A DNA stretch of 64,000 nucleotides from an uncultured Butyricicoccus sp. (GCF_944381005.1 NZ_CALWJM010000012.1:1-64000), one strand, 5' to 3'; numbered from the stretch's first letter, positions 24,568-32,909 are shown. Notes: generated by a model not told the origin, from the letters alone. Translations and numbers: made by a program.

Positions 24568-25503
24568 GTGAGCAGGCAGCGGAAAAACAAAAAGCTGCGC
24601 CCATTTGGTCTTTGGCGTATTTTGATTTTGGGGTTACTATGTCTCACGCTTGCAGAAGCCATTGCATGTTATATTTTTGACCCCACACTTTTTCATCAGA
24701 TTGCAGACCCTATACACCAAAAATCAGTCGCCATGATGGCGACTGGCCAGAAAAAGCTATCTGAATTGGCTCAAGATACCCGCACGCAGATAACTGAACT
24801 ATCCAAGAAAGTTGGACAGGCTGTTGCTGAAGCCAAACAGTCTTCCGAAAAGAAAGAATCGGAGGAAGTTGTTGCCACGCCTGCCCGTTCTGGAGATATT
24901 ACACAAAAAGAAGAAAATGCAATCGAAGTTCACGACGGTTACAATTTTAATCCGGCAACCGGAGACACTATCCTGACCGGCGGGAATATTGATGTGCTGT
25001 TTTTCAATCAAACCGCGCCAGCGTGGAAAGACCAGCTTTATGGCTCGGATAAAATCGGCACCCACGGCTGCGGCCCGACCGCCATGGCCATGTTGATTTC
25101 CAGCATGACCGACTATCGGGTTGACCCGAAAATGATGGCAGATTGGGCTGTGCAAAATGGATATTACGCCAAGGGAGATGGCTCTTATCACGGCTTGATT
25201 CCAGCTGCTGCAAGCACATACGGCTTGTCTGTTAGCAGCTGCGCCGACCTCTCAGCCGAAGGCCTGCTTGCCCAACTGCGTGCCGGTCATGTACTAGTCG
25301 CACTGATGCGCGCTGGACACTTTACAGACTCTGGCCACTTTATTATTTTACGCGGAATTACCGCAACCGGTCAAGTGTTAATTGCAGACCCGCAAAATTT
25401 TGATAACAGCATTCAGCCCTGGGATGCAAAAATCATCGCGGGAGAACTGGCCTCCCGCGACGGGAATGGCGGCCCAGTTTGGGTCATTGGTTCAGGCAGC
25501 TAA
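24568..25503 (+). CDS. Membrane-anchored C39-like cysteine peptidase
   Basis: A 311-residue protein. One N-terminal membrane segment (~16-36, ILILGLLCLTLAEAIACYIF) is followed by a Lys/Glu/Gln-rich stalk (~55-120) and then a papain-like peptidase domain of the C39_2 type. Probable catalytic residues are C168 (HGCGPTAMAM), H257 (SGHFIILRG) and D274 (IADPQNF). The domain faces outward, so it may process surface proteins or cell-wall peptides. The start is GTG at 24568 because AAAGGAG is 9 bases upstream; an ATG at 24529 has no site. It is monocistronic, with its own promoter and terminator. A link to the flagellar genes is positional only. Confidence 0.82.
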   Translation: MSRQRKNKKLRPFGLWRILILGLLCLTLAEAIACYIFDPTLFHQIADPIHQKSVAMMATGQKKLSELAQDTRTQITELSKKVGQAVAEAKQSSEKKESEEVVATPARSGDITQKEENAIEVHDGYNFNPATGDTILTGGNIDVLFFNQTAPAWKDQLYGSDKIGTHGCGPTAMAMLISSMTDYRVDPKMMADWAVQNGYYAKGDGSYHGLIPAAASTYGLSVSSCADLSAEGLLAQLRAGHVLVALMRAGHFTDSGHFIILRGITATGQVLIADPQNFDNSIQPWDAKIIAGELASRDGNGGPVWVIGSGS

Positions 25504-25522
25504 CTGCCTGAACCAATTTTTT
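25489..25522 (+). terminator. Rho-independent terminator of the peptidase gene
   Basis: GGTTCAGGCAG (25489-25499) pairs with CTGCCTGAACC (25504-25514) around CTAA, then AATTTTTT. The stop codon is in the loop. No T-run on the minus side, so it is one-directional. Confidence 0.92.
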
Positions 25523-25528
25523 ACCCAT

Positions 25529-25930
25529 TTATTGCTTGTAATACGCCTTATCTTTTCCAATCTTGCGATTCAGCGGGCGGTCTAACGCAACAATCTTGCT
25601 TAATAAGCGAAAGTTACGTTGGCACTGCTCATCAATTGCTTTTTCGTTCGGTTCTGGTTGGCACTCTGCTCGTCCACGCAACAACTTTTGCAGTCGCTGT
25701 GCCTGCACCCCTGTAAAATGCTCAAGCAACTCTTTTGTTGCTTTCTCAATCTCTGATAAGCTGTTCATCGGCTCTTGACGCATCGCAATGAGCATACTTG
25801 CGGAAATCGCATCGCTCCTGTCTACTGCTTCTGCTAGTTGGATGGTCAAATCCAACACTTCATTGAGCTTTACATATTTCTTTTTTTGCTGCATGAGCAA
25901 TTCGCACAGGGCTTCTTGTTCATTCTGCAC
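25529..25930 (-). CDS. FliT-like putative flagellar chaperone
   Basis: A 133-residue, Glu/Gln/Leu-rich, helical protein with no signal peptide or membrane segment. It follows fliS in the fliD-fliS unit, the place where FliT-type chaperones for FliD are found, and its size and helical make-up agree, but sequence identity is not convincing. The start is GTG at 25930, supported by GGGGAGG 9 bases upstream. The C-terminal ~25 residues (RPLNRKIGKDKAYYKQ) are basic. It could instead be a FlgN-like protein. Confidence 0.55.
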   Translation of the reverse strand: MQNEQEALCELLMQQKKKYVKLNEVLDLTIQLAEAVDRSDAISASMLIAMRQEPMNSLSEIEKATKELLEHFTGVQAQRLQKLLRGRAECQPEPNEKAIDEQCQRNFRLLSKIVALDRPLNRKIGKDKAYYKQ

Positions 25931-25948
25931 GGCGTATCGCCTCCCCGT

Positions 25949-26320
25949 TTATTGATTGGTATTCTTCTGTGCTGTCCGGAAAGCGTCACGCAGTTCATTC
26001 ACATACGGCTTGAGTTCTTCCAATATTTTTTTGTTGCGGCTGGCTGCGACGCGGCTGAGCTGAAATGTAAAATATTCATACAACCGCGACAGCTGCACGC
26101 TAATAGGATATTGGCGGTCTAAGGTATCATCTAAGTACCAGATGATTTCTTTGCTGCGCTGAATAGACTGGTCGAACAACTCATAGTTCTTCTGGTCGAG
26201 CGCGAGTTCTGCGCGAATCAGTCGCTTCATCAACTCATCATAAAGCAGCAGCAGTAATTCGCCCGACGTCATCGTATTGATGGATTGTTCTTTATACTGA
26301 TTGTAGCCGTTGATATTCAT
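25949..26320 (-). CDS. fliS: Flagellin export chaperone FliS
   Basis: A 123-residue four-helix protein. The N-terminal Y-x-x-x-x-I-N-T-M-T (YKEQSINTMTSGELLLLLYD) and the LIRAELAL and RSKEIIWYLDDTL helices are typical. It binds the C-terminal helices of flagellin in the cytosol, prevents early polymerisation and delivers the subunit to FlhA. It starts 24 bases after fliD with an AGGAAA site. The flagellin client gene is outside the window. Confidence 0.95.
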   Translation of the reverse strand: MNINGYNQYKEQSINTMTSGELLLLLYDELMKRLIRAELALDQKNYELFDQSIQRSKEIIWYLDDTLDRQYPISVQLSRLYEYFTFQLSRVAASRNKKILEELKPYVNELRDAFRTAQKNTNQ

Positions 26321-26343
26321 GTATTTCCTGCCTTTCCTTGCAG

Positions 26344-28731
26344 TTAACCTCCTAACATTCCGGAAAGCTGTCCGCTTTGTGCATTCATCTGCGATATCAA
26401 AACTTCCAACTGCGTAAACTTAGAATTATACCGGTCAATCTGGTCTTGCAGCTTGTCGTTGAGGGTATCCAGAATATCATCGATACTATCCATTTGGTTT
26501 TTCAGGGTGTTATCCAACAGCGAATTAGCAGAGTACGAAGAACCTGCACGAGCAACTAAGCTGCCAGGCGTAGCAATCGAGGTCGAAGCATACTGATCCA
26601 GTATCTTCTTCATCTCGGTCATGACACCGCCCTTGACACGGTTTCCATTTTCATCGGTTCCCTCAACTGCTGTGAAAACTTGCTTAACACTTTCGACATC
26701 AGATTCGATAACCGCACGCAGCTTATCTTCATCCAAGGACAACTTACCGCCATCCCCACTGGACATAGAGTATTCAAAGGTAATACCCATTCGCTCCAAC
26801 TGCTTGGACGTTTCACCACCCGAACTAAATACCGTTCTGAGGGAAGATTGCAGACTGCGCAGTAAGCTATCGCCAAATAACAGACCTTCTTTGGCTTTTT
26901 CCTCCCACTTTTCAATCTGGTCTTCGCTCATCTCTTCTTTCTGCTCGTCAGTCAACGGCTGATAATCCGAGTCGGGCTTTGTGCTCATCTCCTTGTAGAC
27001 GTCCTGAATCATCTTGTTGAAGTCTTCTACCATCTCCTTGATGGCAGTGACCATATCATCGGTCTTTGGAGCACTGGTAAAGGAAACTTCTTCTCCTTTT
27101 ACCAACACACCCTTGTCATCATATCCAAATTCATCTTTCAGCGTAACCTTCAGACCATCAATGTTGACTTCATTGGACGAACGGGTCAGAGTCATCGAGT
27201 CGCCATTGACTGTAACATCAAGAACCGCATCTTGACCCTTTTCTATCGTTATATTTCCTTCGTTGCCTTTTCCTGTACCAAAGAGCTTTCTAGCCAATTC
27301 ACTGTCTTGTATGTCAACATCACGGCCAGAACCTGTTTGAGTTGAAGTCAAACGTATGGTATCCGAAAGTTCGGAATAGGTCATGGATACATCTGCGTCA
27401 CTGCTGTTGATTGCATTCATCATCTCACGCAGGGTCATATCCTTTTCAAGCTGAATGTCTGTGCCGTTAATCGTCAGCTTTAAATCATCTTCGGTTAAAG
27501 TATCTTCGGTTTTTCCCAGATACTCAGCTAAACTCTGGTCTAAGTTGATTCGGTTACCTTGTCCAGACTCCAGGCCAAGCACAGTCAACGCATAAAAGTC
27601 GCCACCGCTGACACGAAGTACATCGTTGGAATTGCTTGCGCCATTTCCCAAATTAAACTGTAATTTTATTTGTCCATCTTCAGTGGCCTCATTGCTGACA
27701 TTTACTTTTCCTGCACCGAAAGTTTTATCCAATTGGTCATTGATGGATTTGAGGAGTTCATCTTCTGACCAGTTCTCATCCTCACCTTCCTTATAGGTAG
27801 GCAGAGTAATTTTCGCACTGACACCATTGAGACTAATCTGAATAGTTCGACCTGATAACAATTCACGATTGGAAACGGCTTGTTTCAAGACATCCTCTGT
27901 AATCGGTCTATTAGAAACCACGAGGCTACCTTCCTTGGACAAATCTATCCCATCGTCTCCAGGATCAAATCCTAATCCCAATACATCTTTAACGTTATCA
28001 CTGACCGACTTGAGCTTAATCGTGTTACCGCCAGCATTTTCCTTTGTAGTAAGGGCGATTCTACCATCGCCTTGCAAGGAGAACTCAACTTTTGCACCCA
28101 GATTATTATTCTTATCCGAACCAGGAACCGTTGTCTCACTGAGTTTTTCGTTCAATGCTTCCACCAGTTTCTCTGGGTCCTTATAATCCTGATCATATCC
28201 CAGTGAAATGGTATATTCCTTATTACTATAGGTAAAAGTAAATGTAGCACCGTTTAATCTGGAAATTTCTGTCTGTGCATCTTCCGCAATACTAAACCCC
28301 TCTGACGAAATGATTCCCAAACCGTCTGAGACATCCTTTCTTGCCCACGAAGCCGAGGTTGCCAGTTGCTTTACACCGTTAATCACTACATCACTGGATG
28401 TCTTACCGGTTGCGGAAATAAAATCGCTATTCTTACCAGTTGTTGTAATAATAGACTGGTCAAAGAATGCCGAACTCAACAAGTTGGTAGACGAACTATA
28501 ACTGGTATACTTTTTAGAAAACTCAATCAACTGCGAGCTAATCCCTTGATATGCGGTCTGTTTCCACTCCAAAAGCTGTTTTTTCTGCTTCTGCTGTGCA
28601 ATCTTCAGGCGAGTCGCCTGCGTCATGTTTTCAATCATGCTTTCGGTATCCATACCGCTGGCAAGACCGGAGAGAACATTTCTCTGTCCATAGATACTGC
28701 TCGATCCACCTACGCTGCTAACTGATGACAT
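26344..28731 (-). CDS. fliD: Filament cap protein FliD (HAP2)
   Basis: A 795-residue protein, longer than the ~450-650 usual. The N-terminal FliD_N (~15-110, RNVLSGLASGMDTESMIENM) and C-terminal FliD_C (~480-790, with LRAVIESDVESVKQVFT and a closing coiled coil) are conserved. The extra length lies in ~120-470, which carries several beta-rich segments, including flagellin-hook-IN-like strands (SDVVINGVKQLATSASW; DLKLTINGTDIQLEKDMTL). It caps the filament and folds flagellin at the tip. The RBS is AAGGAG 8 bases upstream; the leader holds a hairpin (28757-28787) and a sigma-28-like -10. Confidence 0.96.
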   Translation of the reverse strand: MSSVSSVGGSSSIYGQRNVLSGLASGMDTESMIENMTQATRLKIAQQKQKKQLLEWKQTAYQGISSQLIEFSKKYTSYSSSTNLLSSAFFDQSIITTTGKNSDFISATGKTSSDVVINGVKQLATSASWARKDVSDGLGIISSEGFSIAEDAQTEISRLNGATFTFTYSNKEYTISLGYDQDYKDPEKLVEALNEKLSETTVPGSDKNNNLGAKVEFSLQGDGRIALTTKENAGGNTIKLKSVSDNVKDVLGLGFDPGDDGIDLSKEGSLVVSNRPITEDVLKQAVSNRELLSGRTIQISLNGVSAKITLPTYKEGEDENWSEDELLKSINDQLDKTFGAGKVNVSNEATEDGQIKLQFNLGNGASNSNDVLRVSGGDFYALTVLGLESGQGNRINLDQSLAEYLGKTEDTLTEDDLKLTINGTDIQLEKDMTLREMMNAINSSDADVSMTYSELSDTIRLTSTQTGSGRDVDIQDSELARKLFGTGKGNEGNITIEKGQDAVLDVTVNGDSMTLTRSSNEVNIDGLKVTLKDEFGYDDKGVLVKGEEVSFTSAPKTDDMVTAIKEMVEDFNKMIQDVYKEMSTKPDSDYQPLTDEQKEEMSEDQIEKWEEKAKEGLLFGDSLLRSLQSSLRTVFSSGGETSKQLERMGITFEYSMSSGDGGKLSLDEDKLRAVIESDVESVKQVFTAVEGTDENGNRVKGGVMTEMKKILDQYASTSIATPGSLVARAGSSYSANSLLDNTLKNQMDSIDDILDTLNDKLQDQIDRYNSKFTQLEVLISQMNAQSGQLSGMLGG

Positions 28732-28756
28732 TCAAATCACTCCTTCTTTATTATCT

Positions 28757-28787
28757 CACATTCTTCCCGGTTTTTCCAGAGAATGTG
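28757..28787 (-). promoter_or_regulatory. Leader hairpin of fliD with GGA, possible CsrA site
   Basis: In the fliD leader (minus strand) CACATTCT pairs with AGAATGTG. An inner CTGG/CCGG stem closes an A5 loop. A GGA lies at the inner stem-loop, and the fliD ribosome binding site (AAGGAG) follows about 10 bases downstream. Two GGA motifs, one at the RBS, is the CsrA arrangement. No T-run follows the hairpin, so it is not a terminator. Confidence 0.4.
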
Positions 28788-28818
28788 ACCGGATTTTTTG
28801 TTTGTACTCTATACTTAT

Positions 28819-28845
28819 TTATCGACATATAGTATAATAACGATA
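28819..28845 (-). promoter_or_regulatory. Candidate sigma-28 promoter of fliD
   Basis: The minus strand reads GTCGATAA (28819-28826), 7/8 to the sigma-28 -10 GCCGATAA, with a weak TATC at the -35 place 15 bases upstream. The leader would be about 80 bases. It overlaps the divergent parA promoter. Confidence 0.4.
28833..28838 (+). promoter_or_regulatory. TATAAT -10 element upstream of parA
   Basis: A perfect sigma-A -10, 46 bases before the TTG start of the ParA gene. No good -35 at 17 bases. It shares bases with the divergent fliD promoter, so the two would compete. Confidence 0.4.
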
Positions 28846-28883
28846 AGAGTTTGTTGACGTATTTTACAAATGGAGGGATCATT

Positions 28884-29669
28884 TTGTCAAGCATCATTGC
28901 AATCACCAACCAGAAAGGCGGTGTTGGCAAAACTACAACTTCTGCTGCCCTTCTGAGCGGTCTGCATAGCCGCGGTTTCCGCGTGCTGGGCATCGACCTT
29001 GACCCTCAGGGTAATTTAGGTTTTAGCATGGGAATGGATATTGAAAACAGCCGCACCATTTACGATGTATTCAAGGGACAAGCTTCCTTTGACGAAGTTA
29101 TTTTTACAACCGAACATGGTGATGTTGTGCCCTCGAACATTCTGCTTTCCAGTGCAGAATTGGAATTCAACCGCCCCGGCCGTGAATTTTTACTCAAAAA
29201 CGCATTATCCCGTGCGGAAAGCCGCTATGATTATATCATTATTGATACCCCGCCAGCTTTAAATATCCTGACTGTTAACGCTTACGTTGCAGCCAACGGC
29301 TTAATTATCCCAATGGTTCCGGAAATTTTGAGTTTGCTTGGTGTGTCTCAGATTAAAGAAACAATTGATACCGTTCGCCATTTTTATAACTCGAATCTAC
29401 GCGTGTTGGGTATTCTGCTGACCAAATTCAATCAGCGCATCAATCTTGCGCGTGAAGTGCGTGAGATGGCCGAACAAATCGCCAGTCAGCTGGACACAAA
29501 GGTTTTTCAGACCACTGTTCGCACCAGTGTCGTGGTTGCCGAATCCCCAGCACATGGGGAAAGCGTGCTCGAATATGCACCGCACTCCAAACCGGCATCC
29601 GACTATCTCAACCTGCTGGATGAACTATTAGGGCAGACAGCACCATCCATCGAACGTACACCTGTTTAA
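28884..29669 (+). CDS. ParA/Soj-family partition ATPase
   Basis: A 261-residue deviant-Walker ATPase: ITNQKGGVGKTTTSAALLSG (signature Lys plus P-loop), GIDLDPQGNLGF, and Walker B IIDTPPALNILTVNAYVAAN. It forms DNA- or membrane-based gradients that position cargo such as chromosomes, plasmids or chemoreceptor arrays. It lacks the C-terminal amphipathic helix of MinD and the features of FlhG, so it is Soj/ParA type. The start is TTG at 28884, since GGAGGG is 6 bases upstream; earlier in-frame TTGs have none. It is followed by a ComFB-domain gene 18 bases on, not by parB, in a two-gene unit closed by a terminator. Confidence 0.92.
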   Translation: MSSIIAITNQKGGVGKTTTSAALLSGLHSRGFRVLGIDLDPQGNLGFSMGMDIENSRTIYDVFKGQASFDEVIFTTEHGDVVPSNILLSSAELEFNRPGREFLLKNALSRAESRYDYIIIDTPPALNILTVNAYVAANGLIIPMVPEILSLLGVSQIKETIDTVRHFYNSNLRVLGILLTKFNQRINLAREVREMAEQIASQLDTKVFQTTVRTSVVVAESPAHGESVLEYAPHSKPASDYLNLLDELLGQTAPSIERTPV

Positions 29670-29687
29670 AGGAGAGAACTGGCTTTT

Positions 29688-30482
29688 ATGGCACGAAAAA
29701 GCAATAAAACCGCACATGTCCTAAGTCTATTGACCGACCCAAAACGCGAAACATCTGAAACCAGTTCTGTCGAAACTCCGCCGTCAGCTCCTGCTGCTCC
29801 GATTGAGCAGCCCGCATCGGCGGAACCTGTTTCTTCTGCTGAGACAATACCTGCTGAAACGCCCGAACCGTCTGTGCAAACGGTTGTGCCTCAACCAGAG
29901 CCTGTTATTTCTTCGGCCGCCCCTATTGAAGTCCCCGATGAAACACCTGCATCTGTTGAGCCACCGGCTCCTGCACTTCCGGCAATCGACTCTGCACAGG
30001 CGGCCGAGGAACGGCTGTCCAAGCGTATTCAAAGTTCACTTGCCGATGCACTGGCTGCTGAAGAAGCCATACCGTCTCCAACGCCTTCCCCCAAGCCACC
30101 GGTTCCACCTCGCCCACATACGGCTGCTACGCCCCCGCAAAAAGAGGCAGAGCCATCTGTACCGGAGGTGACAACCGCGACACCCAAACCGGCTGCTGCG
30201 TTTGTTCTGGTTAATGTCATGGACGAACTGATAGACCGTATTCAAGACGATATCATGCAAAAATTTGGTATGTGTACCTGTGAGCGTTGCCGATTGGATA
30301 CCCGTGCATTGACGCTTTCTAATTTATCCAGCAAATATGTTGTACTAAATGTCGATTCGGTTTCCCCCATGCTCAACTTTTATGAACATCGTTATCAAGG
30401 TGCTATCACTGCACAACTCACACAGGCTTGCCGGACGGTCATGCAGCATCCGCACCATACCGATGAAAAAAATCTCAAATAA
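29688..30482 (+). CDS. Pro-rich protein with C-terminal ComFB domain
   Basis: A 264-residue protein in three parts: a basic N-terminal peptide (MARKSNKTAHVLSLL), a disordered Pro/Ala/Glu-rich region (~20-165), and a ComFB domain (~168-255) starting VNVMDELIDRIQDDIM. The domain has the cysteine cluster C196-T-C198-E-R-C201 and a further C248, expected metal ligands of the family, followed by LDTRALTLSNLSSKYVVLN. ComFB proteins are known from competence operons and have been reported to bind cyclic dinucleotides. Next to an orphan ParA, the basic N-terminus could act as the ATPase-activating peptide that ParB-like partners carry (inference). AAAGGAGAG precedes the ATG. Confidence 0.82.
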   Translation: MARKSNKTAHVLSLLTDPKRETSETSSVETPPSAPAAPIEQPASAEPVSSAETIPAETPEPSVQTVVPQPEPVISSAAPIEVPDETPASVEPPAPALPAIDSAQAAEERLSKRIQSSLADALAAEEAIPSPTPSPKPPVPPRPHTAATPPQKEAEPSVPEVTTATPKPAAAFVLVNVMDELIDRIQDDIMQKFGMCTCERCRLDTRALTLSNLSSKYVVLNVDSVSPMLNFYEHRYQGAITAQLTQACRTVMQHPHHTDEKNLK

Positions 30483-30486
30483 CTTG

Positions 30487-30524
30487 AAAGAGAGGCATCT
30501 GTTACTAGATACCTCTCTTTTTTA
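30487..30524 (+). terminator. Rho-independent terminator after the ComFB gene
   Basis: AAAGAGAGG pairs with CCTCTCTTT and ATCT with AGAT around GTTACT, ending in a T6 tract. It lies 5 bases after the stop. Confidence 0.9.
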
Positions 30525-30563
30525 CATTCTACGCGGCCACACTTGTAAAATACGAATCCAGCG

Positions 30564-31958
30564 TTACTCTTTGCTTGTTTCTGGATGGTGCGACTCATGC
30601 GTATGCTGTGCTGTTGCTTCATGATGCGGCTGATGCGCGTGCTGTGCAGTTGCTTCATGGTGATGCTGTTCGGATGTTGTGCCATGATTGGGCGCATGTT
30701 CCTCAACTTTTTCCGGTTCTGCATCTGCATACGGCTGAGAAATGCTCTCCCAAATCGAATTTACCATATCCATGCAATCAAAGTATACGGTTGTGAGGAC
30801 ATTCGACGGAATACCCAGTTCCTTGGCCAGTGCCGTCATGGTCGTCCAATCGGCACGTTCATAGCTCAGTACCAGCGAATACAGCGTACCGCACATACCT
30901 TCCTGAGAAATCAGTGCTTTCTTGATGTCATCAGAAACCGGAACTTCGGCCAGAATTTCTTCCATTGTCGCATCAATGAGATAATTGAGGGTAGAGAACA
31001 TACCCATAAGATAAGCGTCTGCGTGCAGAATCGGCAGATTGGGGATATAGGTTGCCAGTCTTGCACAGAAGTTTGCACGCAAGAACGATAGACGCAAAAA
31101 TTCTTCGGACTCTGCGAAATCTTCCTCTTCCTGACTGCACGACATCAGGTATACCCATTGTTTGAGCTGTCCCAAACCGATGGTAACCAGTGCCTGACGA
31201 ACGGTAGAAACACGGCTGCGCATTGCATAGTGAACCGAGTTTGCCATACGCAAAATTGCATACGTCAAAGAAGCATCGCGCGCTATCAATTCCTCAATTT
31301 TATCAAGGTCAGGTTCATCGCGCGTAATTTCGACCACCAATTGGAAGAAATTGCTCTTGAGGTAACTTGCCTTATGTACCTTGGTTTTAATGCGGCTTGC
31401 AACGTAGTTGCCTTGCAGATAGTCCGCACCAATGCGGTGCGCCATTTCATACTGCTCTTGGGACTCAACATGGGTCACAATGCACTTTTTGTGCATACTG
31501 TGCGCCATCTGAATCATATTTTCCAGCCAGCCTTCTTTGTTGTCTGCAATGTTCAGCTTAATGAAGTCCACATACTCCAGCATACTAAAATAGCGCGGAT
31601 TGAACTGGAAATCATTGACTGCAATCTGATATCCCTGTTTTTGATATCGCTGTACAATGAGAAATGCCATCGGGTGAATGATAACATTGTCTTCAATCTG
31701 GATAACCAGACCATTTTTACCGAACAATTCCGGTGTGTTTTTGAACAGCAGGGTAGGCGTAAACGTCATAAAGTTGGTCGCGCCGAAAAACAATTTATCC
31801 GAGTTCTGGTTCAAAAAATTGTAGATGGTATCCGCCGCGGCATAGTCACTAACCCCTTTGCGCTGCAAAGCCTCATCGCCGCCATTGTACAGGATTTCAT
31901 ATCCTACAACCTGGTCTTCAATATCCTTTACCGGTTGTCTCACAATATAGCGATCCAT
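30564..31958 (-). CDS. Degenerate EAL plus HDOD regulatory protein with His-rich tail (YuxH-like)
   Basis: A 464-residue cytoplasmic protein. Residues ~1-200 have the EAL phosphodiesterase fold but not its chemistry: the E-x-L-x-R motif is E21-I-L23-Y-N25, and DDFG is replaced by NDF-Q in IAVNDFQFNPRYFSML. HDOD follows at ~205-400 (LIARDASLTYAILRMANSVH; VRQALVTIGLGQL). It therefore probably binds or senses rather than cleaves c-di-GMP. The last ~45 residues carry repeated HHEATAQH units, rich in His and possibly metal-binding. It is the last gene of the fla/che operon, 39 bases after cheV. Related proteins are linked to motility regulation, but the target here is unknown. Confidence 0.85.
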   Translation of the reverse strand: MDRYIVRQPVKDIEDQVVGYEILYNGGDEALQRKGVSDYAAADTIYNFLNQNSDKLFFGATNFMTFTPTLLFKNTPELFGKNGLVIQIEDNVIIHPMAFLIVQRYQKQGYQIAVNDFQFNPRYFSMLEYVDFIKLNIADNKEGWLENMIQMAHSMHKKCIVTHVESQEQYEMAHRIGADYLQGNYVASRIKTKVHKASYLKSNFFQLVVEITRDEPDLDKIEELIARDASLTYAILRMANSVHYAMRSRVSTVRQALVTIGLGQLKQWVYLMSCSQEEEDFAESEEFLRLSFLRANFCARLATYIPNLPILHADAYLMGMFSTLNYLIDATMEEILAEVPVSDDIKKALISQEGMCGTLYSLVLSYERADWTTMTALAKELGIPSNVLTTVYFDCMDMVNSIWESISQPYADAEPEKVEEHAPNHGTTSEQHHHEATAQHAHQPHHEATAQHTHESHHPETSKE

Positions 31959-31997
31959 TCACATCCCTCTCCTTTCGACCTCTTCCTAACAGATAGG

Positions 31998-32909
31998 TTA
32001 CGCCAGCAACGAATCCATTACGCTGACAAGATTTCCAATTTCAGGCTTGGTAAGCTGACGGTCTGCGCCGACTTCCTTGCCCTTAATGCGCATTTCATCC
32101 GAAATCAGCGACGAGAAGATAATCAACGGAATCTTATTGAAACGCTTGTGTGTCTTAACCAACTTGGTCAAATGGTGTCCATCCATCTTGGGCATCTCGA
32201 TATCGGTGATAATCAAAGCAACCAGATGTTCAATGTCTTCGTCCTGCTCATGTGCCTTGAGGAAGTCCCACAACTCCTGACCATTATCAAAAGTTGTGAC
32301 ATTGGTATAGCCTGCTTTTCCCAGTGCTTCGCGAATCATAGAGGCCAGCAGCGTGGAATCCTCTGCCACCAAGATGGGAACATTGCGGCGCTGGCGATGA
32401 CCCATGCGCTCAATCTCGCTCATCTGGATGCTGGTTTCGGGCGCGATTTCGGCAACAATGCGTTCAAAGTCCAAAATCGTTACCAGTTCATCCCCGCACT
32501 GTGCAATACCGGTTGCAACACCTTCTTCTCCGCCAGACATGGTCTTATCCGGCTTCTGGATGTTTGTCCAAGAAATGCGACTGATACCGACAACAGTATG
32601 AACGCGGAACGCGATGACCATTTTATTGAAGTTGGTTACAATAAACAAATCTCGCGGCCCTTTTTCGCTGCGCTCTCCCGTCAAAAAATACGGCAGGTCA
32701 ATCACCGTCAAGACTGCATCACGGGGTTTGAAAATGCCCTCTACCGACGGATGTGCGTGCGGCATAGGCTTCACCGGTGCGGACATCATAATCTCTCTTA
32801 CCTTCGCCACATTGATGCCATATAGATTACCGTTGATGGTGAATTTCATAATTTCAATTTCATTGGTTCCGGTTTCCAAAAGAATACCGGTATGGTTGTA
32901 GTCTGCCAA
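31998..32909 (-). CDS. cheV: Chemotaxis adaptor CheV (CheW-receiver fusion)
   Basis: A 303-residue protein. A CheW domain (~10-165, with ILLETGTNEIEIMKFTINGN and VKPMPHAHPSVEGIFKPRD) couples receptors to CheA. A receiver (~180-303) has acidic pocket AEDS, phospho-acceptor Asp in ALIITDIEMPKMDG and conserved Lys in TKPE. Its phosphorylation provides adaptation parallel to methylation. The start is TTG at 32909, because AAAGGAG lies 9 bases upstream; the two ATGs at 32936/32933 lie before that site and have none themselves. It follows cheD. Confidence 0.93.
   Translation of the reverse strand: MADYNHTGILLETGTNEIEIMKFTINGNLYGINVAKVREIMMSAPVKPMPHAHPSVEGIFKPRDAVLTVIDLPYFLTGERSEKGPRDLFIVTNFNKMVIAFRVHTVVGISRISWTNIQKPDKTMSGGEEGVATGIAQCGDELVTILDFERIVAEIAPETSIQMSEIERMGHRQRRNVPILVAEDSTLLASMIREALGKAGYTNVTTFDNGQELWDFLKAHEQDEDIEHLVALIITDIEMPKMDGHHLTKLVKTHKRFNKIPLIIFSSLISDEMRIKGKEVGADRQLTKPEIGNLVSVMDSLLA

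Noticed and set aside
28757..28800. Hairpin plus T-run between fliD and parA as a terminator
   Set aside because: The T-run would serve plus-strand transcription, but no plus-strand gene lies upstream; on the minus strand it is within the fliD leader and lacks a T-run after the stem.
31158..32825. A 555-codon open frame on the plus strand
   Set aside because: It is antisense to cheV and the EAL-HDOD gene, has an unnatural Cys/His/Asn-rich composition, and matches no family; it is a shadow of codon bias in the real genes.
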